64,000 bases of DNA from CAZQRW01 sp964596115 (lineage in GTDB: Bacteria > Hydrothermota > UBA3072 > B12-G15). The notes under the pieces were generated by a model that saw only the letters and a list, made by a program, of their open reading frames with translations, was not told the DNA's origin and made no database searches. Each line of letters begins with the position of its first letter. The stretch's first letter is position 1. Of this stretch, positions 16,401 to 25,002 are shown one piece after another. The translations under genes and the position numbers were made by a program. The DNA is taken from assembly GCA_964596115.1 (NCBI GenBank), contig CAZQRW010000001.1:1-64000 (forward strand), read 5' to 3'.

Positions 16401-16615
16401 TTATCAATAAAAATGTTATCTCCAATTTTTAGTTCTTTTATGTTAAGTTCTGAAAATATATTCCAATGCAGTTCACCTATAGAACTTTTTGCTGGCAATT
16501 TTGATAGAATAAAGGATGTTAGATTTCTTTCTATTTTTCTATGGATTTTGGGGTAGAATAATGTAATTGAAATAATAAAGCCTAAAAAAACAAGTAAAAG
16601 TATAAGTCTTCTCAT
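13436..16615 (-). CDS. tamB: TamB-like translocation and assembly protein
   Basis: The 1059-residue protein has an N-terminal membrane anchor (RLILLLVFLGFIISITLFY), a very long beta-rich middle of repeated 'GNI/GNL' strands and a C-terminal TamB domain (KMETKRGKFYYYYKDFDV, then SSSEIIALLGL). TamB/AsmA-like proteins span the periplasm and move lipids or help outer-membrane protein assembly, so this gene implies an outer membrane. Its ATG overlaps the stop of the roadblock gene by one base, so it is firmly in the che-like operon. No BamA/TamA partner is in the window. Why an envelope bridge is co-transcribed with chemosensory genes is an open question. Confidence 0.85.
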   Translation of the reverse strand: MRRLILLLVFLGFIISITLFYPKIHRKIERNLTSFILSKLPAKSSIGELHWNIFSELNIKELKIGDNIFIDNFSAHYLPTIVKRKIKNISIDGIKYKYTKGKNKKKERKSWSLPTKFSIGEITIVNGKLQFESHILRINGMVSAISTGKELNLSIKNMNGYLDSINVKQIKGDVSFTKTTAFFNIYNIRSGNTVISAKGNIDSFYVMGNIDLSILNFFTGRNLEGNVLISLNKYGKKYEFKGSSKFVKYENYSLDSLRFSGKTDKNFATFISFDSNGLNGTISLNKRVDASLNLDNLNLNALLKSLPSSNLYGKIDISYKKLSEFSLTGNLNGFIEHYPLSKLNLEVKGLGESLYVKNFKIISPSGNIESKLVISRKDFKGNGLLICKNLEIPPFSRFAPLDSGLIGIEAKLSPSGLSGIYWIEKGKSKTISFEYLGGNIELSSLFPPRGHIDTYLQNIRWKNLSSSISYVSADIDNNQLSARGLIKSGKGKLRFLTDFDFDSLAFSLKELSLEIPGDTIILSSPTRIILKNKLNMTNFNMSDNHNFNFSASITTKTNGQLNGDLAVTNLRLERFSTFFGTPLTGNINGVGHISGSILAPKFRLFAKGKQLGGRFTYGDSIFLVSMISKGKVNIDNLTIFDNNNKTKIYGYFSPIDKSINVNAHIRGAGVWIISFFDKYVSPKSCNISGDITVKHTINFPSLDGSINIRNMTVIENRTGIKIGNLNGTVSFKGREINLIGIKGIIGEGEVEANGSINLAKHSYKISTNLKNTFVNYNYINSIIDGNLTVKSGTRGTMIFGNINVGEATISIPFKSQPVGSKGLNNLYLDLTVDATNNNIWLKNENANLEMGGKMKIFYNWGDLLLSGKMETKRGKFYYYYKDFDVLRGTFEFNNTPVIDPKLDLLSRTVTTEGDSIFLNVSGTMRHPNFSLYSKPPHSSSEIIALLGLNLSWDELASLSSVEDAITNTAFNYFARRALAEKFKEKFGLDVFDIEKSRGYRLSVGKYITKSIFVKIGTEVSPYPRMEYTFEYRFSRWGSVYAGEDMFGNRRVLLNFKWRY

Positions 16616-17094
16616 TATTCCTGAAGAAGTCTCCCTATAAATTCATAAATCTTTTTTTCGTCTCCTTCTTCACTATGGGTTACTCCTTTAACAGGTTTTG
16701 AAGCATTTTGAAGAATTCGATTAATTTGTTTTGAGACATGTTTTGATTCAGCTTTTACAACACCCAGTAGAATATTTTTTTTGAACAAAGAAGCAAATAC
16801 CAATTCCTTGGTAACCTGCAAATAGTGTATATTCCAGGTCGTGCCTTCAATAAAAAACTCTTTCATTTTTTCTTTAAGTAGTGAAGCCAATTTTTGAGAA
16901 GAGTTAAAAACACTCGAAATCAAGGCTGCAATTGACAGCACTTTCAATCCACTTGTAAAACCATTTTCGCTTACAAGTTGTCCACTCTTTGAGATCAACA
17001 ATACGCATCTAACACCTGTATTACTGACATATTCCTTTAAAATCGAGTTAATATTTTCTGAAACTTTTTTTGAGAGTATTATCTCTTCCGCCAC
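16615..17094 (-). CDS. roadblock/LC7-domain protein
   Basis: This 159-residue protein carries one roadblock/LC7 fold (CVLLISKSGQLVSENGF, then alternating helix and strand to NILLGVVKAESKHVSKQINR). Roadblock proteins usually bind and regulate small Ras-like GTPases such as MglA. It starts with GTG 17094, sharing one base with the stop of the preceding roadblock gene. It is the third roadblock domain in a row in this operon, and no GTPase gene is in the window. Confidence 0.7.
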   Translation of the reverse strand: MAEEIILSKKVSENINSILKEYVSNTGVRCVLLISKSGQLVSENGFTSGLKVLSIAALISSVFNSSQKLASLLKEKMKEFFIEGTTWNIHYLQVTKELVFASLFKKNILLGVVKAESKHVSKQINRILQNASKPVKGVTHSEEGDEKKIYEFIGRLLQE

Positions 17095-17426
17095 TATAAG
17101 ATACCCTCAAGTATTTTGGCTCCTTCCTTCATCTTTATTTTTACATCGCCAATGTTGACATCTGAAGATGTAACAACGCCAACGATAAAGTTTTCTTTTG
17201 TCACCATTAATGCAAATCCACTTGAGCCCTTTATTGTTGTTAGCACATTTTTCTTTATTTCAATTTTATTGATTACATCTTTTGCAATTTTCGCTATTAA
17301 GGCAGAGAGCAACTCTTCATCCATATCAGTTTTAGACAATGATTTTATTACTATTCCATCGTAAGATATAATTGAACAACTATAAACACCGGGAATAGAT
17401 ATAATTTCTTCAATTACTTCATCCAT
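17094..17426 (-). CDS. small roadblock/LC7-domain protein
   Basis: At 110 residues this is a single minimal roadblock domain: IPGVYSCSIISYDGIVIKSL, a central helix (ELLSALIAKIAKDVINKI) and a strand pair ending FIVGVVTSSDVNIG. Minimal roadblock proteins of this size often act as GTPase-activating or scaffold subunits, as MglB does. It begins 1 base downstream of the TPR-roadblock gene stop. It may dimerise with either of its two roadblock neighbours. Confidence 0.75.
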   Translation of the reverse strand: MDEVIEEIISIPGVYSCSIISYDGIVIKSLSKTDMDEELLSALIAKIAKDVINKIEIKKNVLTTIKGSSGFALMVTKENFIVGVVTSSDVNIGDVKIKMKEGAKILEGIL

Positions 17427-18221
17427 TTATACCCCCAGGCTCTCTTTTAAACGCATAAGTGTTTTTTTTGCTTCTAATAAAACGATCCCTTGCTGGATAT
17501 TTTTTCCAGTAAGGATAGTTAAAACTAAAGGTGGAGAAGCGAGTACAAAGATTTTACCTTTTGGAAGTTCAAAAATGAGATATTCTAGATCCCCCAGATT
17601 TATCTTTTTGATTGTTTCCATTGTTTCTAATAGGATTGATGAAATAAGGGCACCTGTGCTTTCGGTATCTATTGGGACTTTAACTACCTGTGAAATTAAT
17701 AAACCCGAGTCATCCGAGAGAATTGTTCCGAGAATTTCTTCTATTGAAAATAATGGATTTAAGATCATCTTGATGGGGTCAGCTTCCTTTTCTGTCAATA
17801 CTTTTTGCCCTTTTTTAATGGCTTCTTCGGTTGCTTCTTTTTCTTCTTCGTGTCTTTCCTCTAATGGGGGAGTTTCTTTTGCTTTAATTTGCTGAGTTTC
17901 TGTAGATAGTTTTTCGGCAATATTAGAGCTTGTTTCGCCTTGTTCTTTGAATACCTTCTCTTTTATAGTAAGTAGAAGTTTATTTTCTGGATCAATTCTA
18001 AGTGCCTTACTAAGGTGTGATTTCGCCATATTTATATTCCCTTTGAGAAGGTATGACTCTATTAATTTTTGATAGGCAGGAATATAAGAAGGGTTATTTT
18101 CTATTGCAGATTTAAGTAGCTCAACAGCTTGATCAACAAGACCGCTCTGCAAATAAAGGTCAGCAAGAGATGTTAATACAGCAAGAGAACCAGGGGCATT
18201 TTTTAAACCATTTTCATCCAA
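17427..18221 (-). CDS. TPR protein with C-terminal roadblock-like domain
   Basis: Residues 1-100 of 264 form TPR hairpins (VDQAVELLKSAIENNPSYIP, GNINMAKSHLSKALRIDPEN). A Glu/Lys-rich linker follows at about 100-150, and the C-terminal 110 residues resemble roadblock (LGTILSDDSGLLISQVVKVP, then GKIFVLASPPLVLTILTG). It overlaps the DUF4388 gene by 8 bp. The fusion physically links TPR scaffolding to a roadblock GTPase-regulator fold, the theme of this operon. Confidence 0.7.
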   Translation of the reverse strand: MDENGLKNAPGSLAVLTSLADLYLQSGLVDQAVELLKSAIENNPSYIPAYQKLIESYLLKGNINMAKSHLSKALRIDPENKLLLTIKEKVFKEQGETSSNIAEKLSTETQQIKAKETPPLEERHEEEKEATEEAIKKGQKVLTEKEADPIKMILNPLFSIEEILGTILSDDSGLLISQVVKVPIDTESTGALISSILLETMETIKKINLGDLEYLIFELPKGKIFVLASPPLVLTILTGKNIQQGIVLLEAKKTLMRLKESLGV

Positions 18222-19209
18222 TGTTTACCTCCCTTTTAATAAGTCGTTTCGAAAGTTCCTTTAATATATTTAATATTTCTCTGATTTCAGCCTTGATTTT
18301 TTCATCCTTCGAAATTGCTATAAAATTATTCCAGATAGAGATCGCATTATAGAAATTACCTGACATAGTATAGAAGAAGCCAAGATTATACAGAATAGTT
18401 GGATCCATTGGGTGATCTTCCAATAATTTAGAAAGATATTCTATACCTTCAGCATATTTGTTTTCTTTCCATAGAGTGTTAATCTCAGGTAATATATTAT
18501 TTTCTGACTCTTGATGTTTTTCAGTTATTTGTTTTCTTTTTTCCTCTTTCTTTTTAACAACGATTCCTGACATTAACAAACCGTATAGAATTTTTACTGT
18601 AGTGAATTCATCTCCTGTAAGGTTAATTATATCTTTAACAGTGCGATTACCATCTATATATGACATAATTCTCCATTCTTGAGGTTCAAGATGAATATAG
18701 GGTTTTTTTTCTATCTCCTTTGAAAGACTCAATCTATTTTCAGGGGATATCGCCTCTTCCATTCTTGTAATTTCATCCAGTCTTCTTGCCCCTTCCATTA
18801 TTAGATTTTCTGCTTTTAGGCCAAGATTAATTCTTCCAGGAATCTCGAAGTCAGTTTCAACAAAAGAAAAATAGCCATCGCTCAGTTTTAGTAACTCATA
18901 GACCTTATTAACAACGATATTTTTAAGAAAATCTTTTACTTCCCGTGGAAGAATCCTTTTGTCCGAGAGAACAAAAGAGATGAGATTTTTTTTGCCTACT
19001 TCGTTCTCTTTAATTATATCTCTCTTTATAAATTCTTGTCTTATTGTATTATCCACATCCATATAAGAGAGATTTCCATTTTTAAAATAGAGTTTGTACT
19101 CTTTTTGGGAGTTATCTATAACTTTTAGTATTCCAGTTTTTTTTGCAAATGAAATTAGCTGGAATAACTCAAAAAGGCTAAGTTCTTTTATCGGTCCCTC
19201 AATAGCCAT
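18214..19209 (-). CDS. DUF4388 (PATAN) and TPR protein
   Basis: The N-terminus of this 331-residue protein is a DUF4388/PATAN-type domain (KELSLFELFQLISFAKKTGI, YKLYFKNGNLSYMDVDNTI). A middle winged-helix-like region (about 170-215, YIDGNRTVKDIINLTGDEF) and a C-terminal TPR segment (about 235-310) follow. DUF4388 proteins are common in bacteria with complex two-component and gliding-type signalling, often next to response regulators and roadblock proteins. Its ATG is shared with the preceding TPR gene's stop region (1-bp overlap). The likely role is adaptor or output protein for the CheA/CheY pathway. Confidence 0.75.
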   Translation of the reverse strand: MAIEGPIKELSLFELFQLISFAKKTGILKVIDNSQKEYKLYFKNGNLSYMDVDNTIRQEFIKRDIIKENEVGKKNLISFVLSDKRILPREVKDFLKNIVVNKVYELLKLSDGYFSFVETDFEIPGRINLGLKAENLIMEGARRLDEITRMEEAISPENRLSLSKEIEKKPYIHLEPQEWRIMSYIDGNRTVKDIINLTGDEFTTVKILYGLLMSGIVVKKKEEKRKQITEKHQESENNILPEINTLWKENKYAEGIEYLSKLLEDHPMDPTILYNLGFFYTMSGNFYNAISIWNNFIAISKDEKIKAEIREILNILKELSKRLIKREVNIG

Positions 19210-21839
19210 TAGGTTTCTCCTATTACCCTAAGTAATTTCTTTGCAGCATTGATTGCTTCTTTTGCTTCCCTTGCAGCCTTGGAATCGGGCCATTTACTAA
19301 TAATAGTATTCCATACCTCAATGGAATTTTGAAATTGGCCTAATTTTGTTAAAAGTTTAGCGAGAAGACGATAGGCAGTTTCATTTTCTTCGTCTATGCT
19401 TATTGCTTTCATATATGATCTTATTGCCTCTTTCCCCTTGCCAGTTTTGCTGTTAAGCATACCCTCAAGAACATATATTTCGCTGTCGCCGTATACCTTT
19501 TCTTCTAAATTAGTTAAGAGTTTGATTGCATTTTCATACTCACCAAGTGCATAATGGATTTTTACAAGAAGTTTCATTGCCTTTGGGTAGTCAGGCATTA
19601 ATTTTAATGATTCAAGAAGGAAAGATTTACTATCAAGGTAATTTTCTTCCTTTGATAGTATTTCTCCCATTAGATAAAATGCTTCAGCATCTTTTTTTGA
19701 ATTGATTGCCTCTTTTAAATAGTCCTTTGCAGAGTTGTATGCCCCTTTTTTAATTAGAAGTTTTGCAAGTTTTTTGAGGGTGTCGGATGTTTTATCATAG
19801 TTAAGGAGTTTTTTTAAGGTTTTTATTGCACCGTTAATTTCACCTACCCTCTCTTGGAGGTTCGCAAGTAATTTATAGCCCTCTATATCATCTGGTGTTT
19901 TCTCTATTATTTTTTGGACAGTCGTTTTTGCTTCAAGGGTATTTTCTTGATCTATGTATAACCTTGCAAGTTCTTTTAGTGATTCAACATTATCTGGATC
20001 TATTCTCTTGAGGATATCTTTGGCTTCCCCATATAGGCCTTTTATTCTATATATTCTAGCCAGCATTAATGAAGACTTTGTATCTTCGGGGATTACCCTA
20101 ATGATTTCTTGTAGTTTTTCCACTGCAGTATCATAATTTTTTGCATTGTAAGCCTCTTCAGCAAGTCTATAATTTTCTTCTATATCGATTTTTGGCTCTT
20201 CCTCAGTAAATATTTCGTTAAATAGACTTTCTTCGCTTTCAGCGGGTGTACCGGATTCCCGCATTTCCATTTCCTGGGTTAATTCTCTTGATATAAGTAT
20301 ATCAAGCTTTTCGGAAAAGATATCTATTCCCAATTTGAACCTATTACTTGTATAATAAGGGTTAATCTCAAGTGCTTTTTTAGTTGCTTCAAGGGCTTTA
20401 TCATATTTACCTATACGTGAAAGGGCAAATCCAAGGTTATAGTGCGCCTCAGCAAATTGTGGATCCCTGCTTATAGCTTCTTTAAAGTTGAAAATGGCCT
20501 CATCAAACCTTCCTTCGTTCAAATAAATTAAACCTACATAATTATATGCAAGAGGATAGTCCTCCCTCATTTCAATCACTTTCTTGAAGAGTTTTTCTGC
20601 CTCTTCAGACTCTCCTTCCTGCATTTTAACAAGCCCAAGATTAATATACGCATCAGAGTATTCAGGTGTTATTTCTATTGACCTCTTGAAATTCTTTATT
20701 GCCTCCTCTTTTTTCCCAAGATGATAATAAACTATACCAATATTATTATAAGCAATAGCATAGCCAGGATCAATTTCAATTGCCTTCTTATACCAGGAAA
20801 GTGCCTCCTGCAGTTTGCCAAGTCTATGGCAAGCCACACCTATATCGTTTGGAATCTTCGGAGAATGAGGGTCAGATTTCATTGCCTCAGTATATTCTGC
20901 TATTGCCTTATTATTTTCATTCTTCAGTAAATATATTTCGCCCATTTGTTTCTTTACCAGTATATTTCCAGGTTCAATTTCTAATGATTTTTCAAATTCT
21001 CTTAGAGCCTCACTGAATAATCCTTTATTACGAAAAGCAATACCTAAGGAATAATGGGAAAGGAAGGGATTTTTACTTACTTTTTTTTGTTGCACATCGA
21101 TGAACTCCTTGTATCCTTTCTGTTTGTAAAAATCAATTCCAAGGTTTGCCTGGGTCTTTGCATAGATAGGATTTAACTTTATAGCAAGTTTGGTCTCCTT
21201 TTTTGCCTTTTCAATATCACCTTTTTCACCATAGACAAAAGCAAGAAGAAAATGACATTCTGCACAATCAGGGTTAATCTTAATGGATTTTCGAAACTCG
21301 CTGATCGCTCTATTGAGTATTCCTAAATTATAGTAGACTTCCCCCAGATGCTTGTGTATTTCAAAATTATTTTTATCAATATTTAACGCCCTTCTGAATA
21401 CTTCAACAGCTTCATCATATAAGCCGATTGCCTTGAGTGATATACCAAGATTTTTCAGTGTTTCAACATCTCCTGGAATTTTTGATAGATAGCCTTTAAA
21501 GTATTGGATAGATTTAAAATATTCACCTGAATTTTTATATGCCTCTGCAATTTCTTTAAAAAGGTAATAGTTCTCTGGTTCATCTTTCAATTTTTTTTCG
21601 AGTTTTTGTATTGTTTTATCATAATAACCACTATTCTTTAGCACATATTCCAGATTGTTTTTTGCAAGGGTGAAATGAGGATCGATCTGAAGGGCTTTTT
21701 TTAATTCTTCAATAGCCTCATCATATAGCCCCTTATTAAAGTAAACCACTGCAAGGTTGTTGTGGGCACCAGGATCATCTTGGTTTATTTTTTTTGCAAA
21801 GAGTTTCAGTATCTGCTTTTCTTCATCGCTTATTGGCAT
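19209..21839 (-). CDS. large TPR-repeat scaffold protein
   Basis: The 876-residue protein is almost entirely tetratricopeptide repeats, roughly twenty copies of the 34-residue pattern (for example GLYDEAIEELKKALQIDPHF and GKKEEAIKNFKRSIEITPEY). One acidic, repeat-poor stretch at about 520-555 (around PAESEESLFNEIF) separates two superhelices. There is no signal peptide or membrane segment, so it is cytoplasmic. TPR arrays bind other proteins; lying between CheC and the DUF4388-TPR protein, it probably scaffolds the pathway. Spacing to CheC is 1 bp. Confidence 0.85.
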   Translation of the reverse strand: MPISDEEKQILKLFAKKINQDDPGAHNNLAVVYFNKGLYDEAIEELKKALQIDPHFTLAKNNLEYVLKNSGYYDKTIQKLEKKLKDEPENYYLFKEIAEAYKNSGEYFKSIQYFKGYLSKIPGDVETLKNLGISLKAIGLYDEAVEVFRRALNIDKNNFEIHKHLGEVYYNLGILNRAISEFRKSIKINPDCAECHFLLAFVYGEKGDIEKAKKETKLAIKLNPIYAKTQANLGIDFYKQKGYKEFIDVQQKKVSKNPFLSHYSLGIAFRNKGLFSEALREFEKSLEIEPGNILVKKQMGEIYLLKNENNKAIAEYTEAMKSDPHSPKIPNDIGVACHRLGKLQEALSWYKKAIEIDPGYAIAYNNIGIVYYHLGKKEEAIKNFKRSIEITPEYSDAYINLGLVKMQEGESEEAEKLFKKVIEMREDYPLAYNYVGLIYLNEGRFDEAIFNFKEAISRDPQFAEAHYNLGFALSRIGKYDKALEATKKALEINPYYTSNRFKLGIDIFSEKLDILISRELTQEMEMRESGTPAESEESLFNEIFTEEEPKIDIEENYRLAEEAYNAKNYDTAVEKLQEIIRVIPEDTKSSLMLARIYRIKGLYGEAKDILKRIDPDNVESLKELARLYIDQENTLEAKTTVQKIIEKTPDDIEGYKLLANLQERVGEINGAIKTLKKLLNYDKTSDTLKKLAKLLIKKGAYNSAKDYLKEAINSKKDAEAFYLMGEILSKEENYLDSKSFLLESLKLMPDYPKAMKLLVKIHYALGEYENAIKLLTNLEEKVYGDSEIYVLEGMLNSKTGKGKEAIRSYMKAISIDEENETAYRLLAKLLTKLGQFQNSIEVWNTIISKWPDSKAAREAKEAINAAKKLLRVIGET

Positions 21840-21840
21840 A

Positions 21841-22458
21841 TTATATAAGCCCCATATTTTTTAGCATTGTCTCTAATCCATTTTTATCTGGGATCATTAG
21901 GAGAAACCCGTCCAGTTTCAAATCTTCTTTAGTAAAATAGAAATTTGTTTCTACACAGAATCCATATTCTCTCCCATCAGCAAATTCGAGATAGGCAGAA
22001 GAAGTAATAGCTCCTACATCATCAAGAACAAAGGAAGGAACGGATGGCAATACCATAATCTTCAGAAATTCAGAAATTGCACCAAGGTAAGAACTTGTAA
22101 TAATATTAGCGACTTCTTTTATTGAGGATATTTCCATTTCTCCAAATGTCTTTGTCTCACCAGGCTTTTTATTAAGGAGAACATCAATTATTAATCTCGC
22201 ATTTTTTTCTGGAAATATGAGTAAATTTCTACCAGTAATGTCACCAAAGAAATTCGTCAGCGTTGCCGCAACGATTGGTGGTTTTTCACCAAGAATATAA
22301 GCAAACTCTTCGATCTTTAAAATTTTGACTTCGGGAACTTTTATAAAGACGTTTTTACCTATCATCTGAGAAAGAGCAGTTGCAGCGTGTCCACTCCCAA
22401 TGGTTACGGCTTCTTTAATTCCATCAAGATGATAATACTCTAACTCATTTAGTTCCAA
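21841..22458 (-). CDS. cheC: CheC-type phosphatase
   Basis: This 205-residue protein has the CheC two-fold layout. CheC removes phosphate from CheY-P with two (D/S)xxxExxN motifs. The second motif is intact (S111, E115, N118 in SSIKEVANIITSSYLG). The first has D12 and E16 but Thr19 instead of Asn, followed by IGSGHAA instead of the usual IGxGNAA, so probably only one centre is active. It could serve as the CheY-P sink since no CheZ or CheX is visible. It lies 13 bp after cheA in the operon. Confidence 0.8.
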   Translation of the reverse strand: MELNELEYYHLDGIKEAVTIGSGHAATALSQMIGKNVFIKVPEVKILKIEEFAYILGEKPPIVAATLTNFFGDITGRNLLIFPEKNARLIIDVLLNKKPGETKTFGEMEISSIKEVANIITSSYLGAISEFLKIMVLPSVPSFVLDDVGAITSSAYLEFADGREYGFCVETNFYFTKEDLKLDGFLLMIPDKNGLETMLKNMGLI

Positions 22459-22471
22459 TTTTTCCCCCTTT

Positions 22472-24220
22472 CTATACCAGATTTGGAACGTCTAAAATCA
22501 TACAAGGTTTGCCATCACCTAATATTGTGACCCCTGTATACTCTTTTATTCTTCTTAATATAAACGGTACAGGTTTTACCACAATATCTGAAGATCCTAT
22601 TAATTTGTCAACAACCAACACTAAATTTTTCCCTTCAAGATTTATTATTAATGATTGGTAAGAGTCTTTCTTTATACCATTTTCTTCACCGAATAGCTTA
22701 CTTAAAAAGTAAACAGGTAAGACTTTTTTTCTTAGAATGAAAACAGGTTTATTATGTATATAAGAAATTGCATCTCCAGAAAAATTTGCTGTTTCCTCTA
22801 AAAATGTCATAGGAATTGCGAAAAGATCCTTACCTGATTGAACAATATACGCCTTAATTATTGCCATAGTAAGAGGAATTCTAGTAATTACTGTGGTCCC
22901 AATGCCTTTTTTAGAAGAAAGTTCTACTGTCCCTCCAATCTTTCTGATGGTATTTTTTACGACATCCAGCCCAACCCCTCTTCCTGAAACCTTACTTACA
23001 TCTTCCCTGGTAGAAAAACCGGGTAGAAATAGAAATGAAAAGGCCTTAGCCTGCGGAATATCCTCCCTTTCAGAATTTTTTATTATTCCTATTTTGACCG
23101 CTTTGTCAAGAATACTATCAGTATCTATCCCGCGACCATCATCAATGATTGATATTTTTATATATCCCTTTTCCCTTTCTGCCTTCAATTGTAATTTTCC
23201 AGCGGGTGATTTACCTTGTTTTTTTCTTTCTTCAGGAGACTCAATACCATGATCTATGGAATTCCTCAAGATATGTATCATTGGATCCGATATACTTTCA
23301 ATTAAAGATCGATCAAGTTCTATATCTCCTCCAATTATTTCAAAGTGAACTTGCTTTTTTAAATTTTCCGCAAGATCTCGAACGTATCTGGGGAGTCTAT
23401 CAAAGAGGGTAGAAAGAGGTACCATTCTGATCTTCATTATAACATCCTTGAGTTGAGTAATATTTTTCGAGTGATTTTCTATTGCATCTTGAAGCGCTTC
23501 ATTCCTATATTCAACTGCTAAGTTATAGATTCGTTCTTTAGAGATAATCGATTCAGAAATAATATTTTGTAATTTGTCCAATTCTTCAACCTCAACTCTT
23601 ATTTCTTTTAGTTTTTTGGATGTAAGCGTTTCCTCCTCTTTAGGGGTTACATCTGAAAGGATCTCCACATCCGATATATTTGATAATATTTCTTTGGCTA
23701 AATTTACATCCTCAACTATGATGGAATATTCAAAGTAATCGTCAGTTTTGCTTTTTAGATCGGCTATAGATGGAGATGATGAGTTCAATTTTGTTTTTTT
23801 TGAAATTAGATTGAGTATTACCATTCCTCTTGCATTAGGCATCGGTGTAGTATTTTTCAACCTGAATTTAATTTCTTGGGTACTTTTTACTGATTCATTT
23901 TTGCTTATTAGTGCAATTTCTTTTTCTATTATATCTACACCTTGTAGTATCTTATTTACAATGTTTCTTTCAGGGGTTATTTTACCTTCTTTAATTTTAT
24001 ATAAAATATTTTCGAGGGAGTGAGCAGTATCAACCATCTTTTTATAACCCATACTGGCCGCCATTCCTTTTATTGTATGAAAAATTCTAAACAACTCTTC
24101 AATAATTTGAGGCGAATGTGATTTTTTCTCCAGAGAGATGGCATAATTGTTAAGCTTCTCAATATATGAGCTAACCTCGCTGATGAATAATTTTTTGTAA
24201 GAATCTAAGGAATCCTTCAT
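22472..24220 (-). CDS. cheA: CheA-type histidine kinase
   Basis: All core CheA domains are in place over 582 residues. P1 (Hpt) has the phosphorylated His48 in FHTIKGMAASMG. A divergent region at about 130-215 takes the P2 position, and the P3 dimerisation helices lie at about 215-280. The P4 kinase has the N box (HILRNSIDHGIESPEER), the G1 box DDGRGID and GRGVGLDVV. The CheW-like P5 domain runs to the end. It should autophosphorylate and pass phosphate to the CheY encoded 1 bp upstream. The protein is shorter than enteric CheA, mainly in P2. Confidence 0.9.
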   Translation of the reverse strand: MKDSLDSYKKLFISEVSSYIEKLNNYAISLEKKSHSPQIIEELFRIFHTIKGMAASMGYKKMVDTAHSLENILYKIKEGKITPERNIVNKILQGVDIIEKEIALISKNESVKSTQEIKFRLKNTTPMPNARGMVILNLISKKTKLNSSSPSIADLKSKTDDYFEYSIIVEDVNLAKEILSNISDVEILSDVTPKEEETLTSKKLKEIRVEVEELDKLQNIISESIISKERIYNLAVEYRNEALQDAIENHSKNITQLKDVIMKIRMVPLSTLFDRLPRYVRDLAENLKKQVHFEIIGGDIELDRSLIESISDPMIHILRNSIDHGIESPEERKKQGKSPAGKLQLKAEREKGYIKISIIDDGRGIDTDSILDKAVKIGIIKNSEREDIPQAKAFSFLFLPGFSTREDVSKVSGRGVGLDVVKNTIRKIGGTVELSSKKGIGTTVITRIPLTMAIIKAYIVQSGKDLFAIPMTFLEETANFSGDAISYIHNKPVFILRKKVLPVYFLSKLFGEENGIKKDSYQSLIINLEGKNLVLVVDKLIGSSDIVVKPVPFILRRIKEYTGVTILGDGKPCMILDVPNLV

Positions 24221-24221
24221 A

Positions 24222-24587
24222 TTATAATTTCAACACCCTCTGCACTGCTTCCAATACCCTTGAGGGTTGGAAAGGTTTTACCACATAATCTTTTGCACCT
24301 GCCTGAATAGCTTCTATGACTAAAGTCTGATGTCCCATCGCACTGACCATTATTATTTTCGCATTTGGATCTATTTTTATAATCTCTTTTACAGCGTCAA
24401 TTCCACTCATATCCGGCATAATTATGTCCATTGTAATAAGATCAGGTTTATACTCTTTAAATTTTTCTACAGCATCCTGTCCATCCTCTGCTTCAGCAAC
24501 AATTTCATATCCCTCTTTTTTAAGTATATCACTTAACATTTTTCTCATAAACATTGCATCATCTACAATTAGTACCTTAGCAGCCAT
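24222..24587 (-). CDS. cheY: CheY-like single-domain response regulator
   Basis: The 121-residue receiver domain has the acidic pair D9/D10, phospho-acceptor D54 (LITMDIIMPDMSG), the switch Ser in MVSAMG and the conserved Lys in YVVKPF. There is no output domain, so signalling must be by protein binding. With no flagellar switch genes nearby, likely partners are the DUF4388/TPR/roadblock proteins of the same operon. A Shine-Dalgarno GGAGG lies just before its ATG, overlapping the end of cheW. Confidence 0.9.
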   Translation of the reverse strand: MAAKVLIVDDAMFMRKMLSDILKKEGYEIVAEAEDGQDAVEKFKEYKPDLITMDIIMPDMSGIDAVKEIIKIDPNAKIIMVSAMGHQTLVIEAIQAGAKDYVVKPFQPSRVLEAVQRVLKL

Positions 24588-25001
24588 TTATCCTCCTTTA
24601 TCTATTAATTTTCTTGTATTTATTATAAGATAGGTCTTTTTGTCTACTTTTGCAATGCCTTTCAAATATTCTACATTTGTTAGTTCTTTCATAGAGGCCC
24701 TGGACGTTTTGATTTTTTTCTCTGGAATATCTTCTATCCCTATTATTTCTTTTACAAGCAAACCTATTGGTCCTTCTTCTGACTCCAAAATTAATGCAAG
24801 GCTATATTCGTCGTTCTTTAAGTTAAATCTTTTTGCGAGATTGAACAAAGGAATAATTTCGCCTCTTATGTTTGTCAATCCTTCAACATAGGATGGTGCC
24901 AGAGGAACATGCACAATTTTGAAATCTTCAACAATCTCCTTGACTTTTTTTAATTCTACACCAAAGCTTTCCCTGTTAAGTGAAAAAATTAATATTTCCA
25001 T
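24588..25001 (-). CDS. cheW: CheW adaptor
   Basis: At 137 residues this is a single CheW domain (LIFSLNRESFGVELKKVKEI, IVHVPLAPSYVEGLTNIRGE, IPLFNLAKRF). CheW links receptor signalling tips to the P5 domain of CheA. It sits 1 bp after the receptor-like fusion gene and directly before cheY, which supports a receptor-CheW-CheA array. Confidence 0.9.
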   Translation of the reverse strand: MEILIFSLNRESFGVELKKVKEIVEDFKIVHVPLAPSYVEGLTNIRGEIIPLFNLAKRFNLKNDEYSLALILESEEGPIGLLVKEIIGIEDIPEKKIKTSRASMKELTNVEYLKGIAKVDKKTYLIINTRKLIDKGG

Positions 25002-25002
25002 T

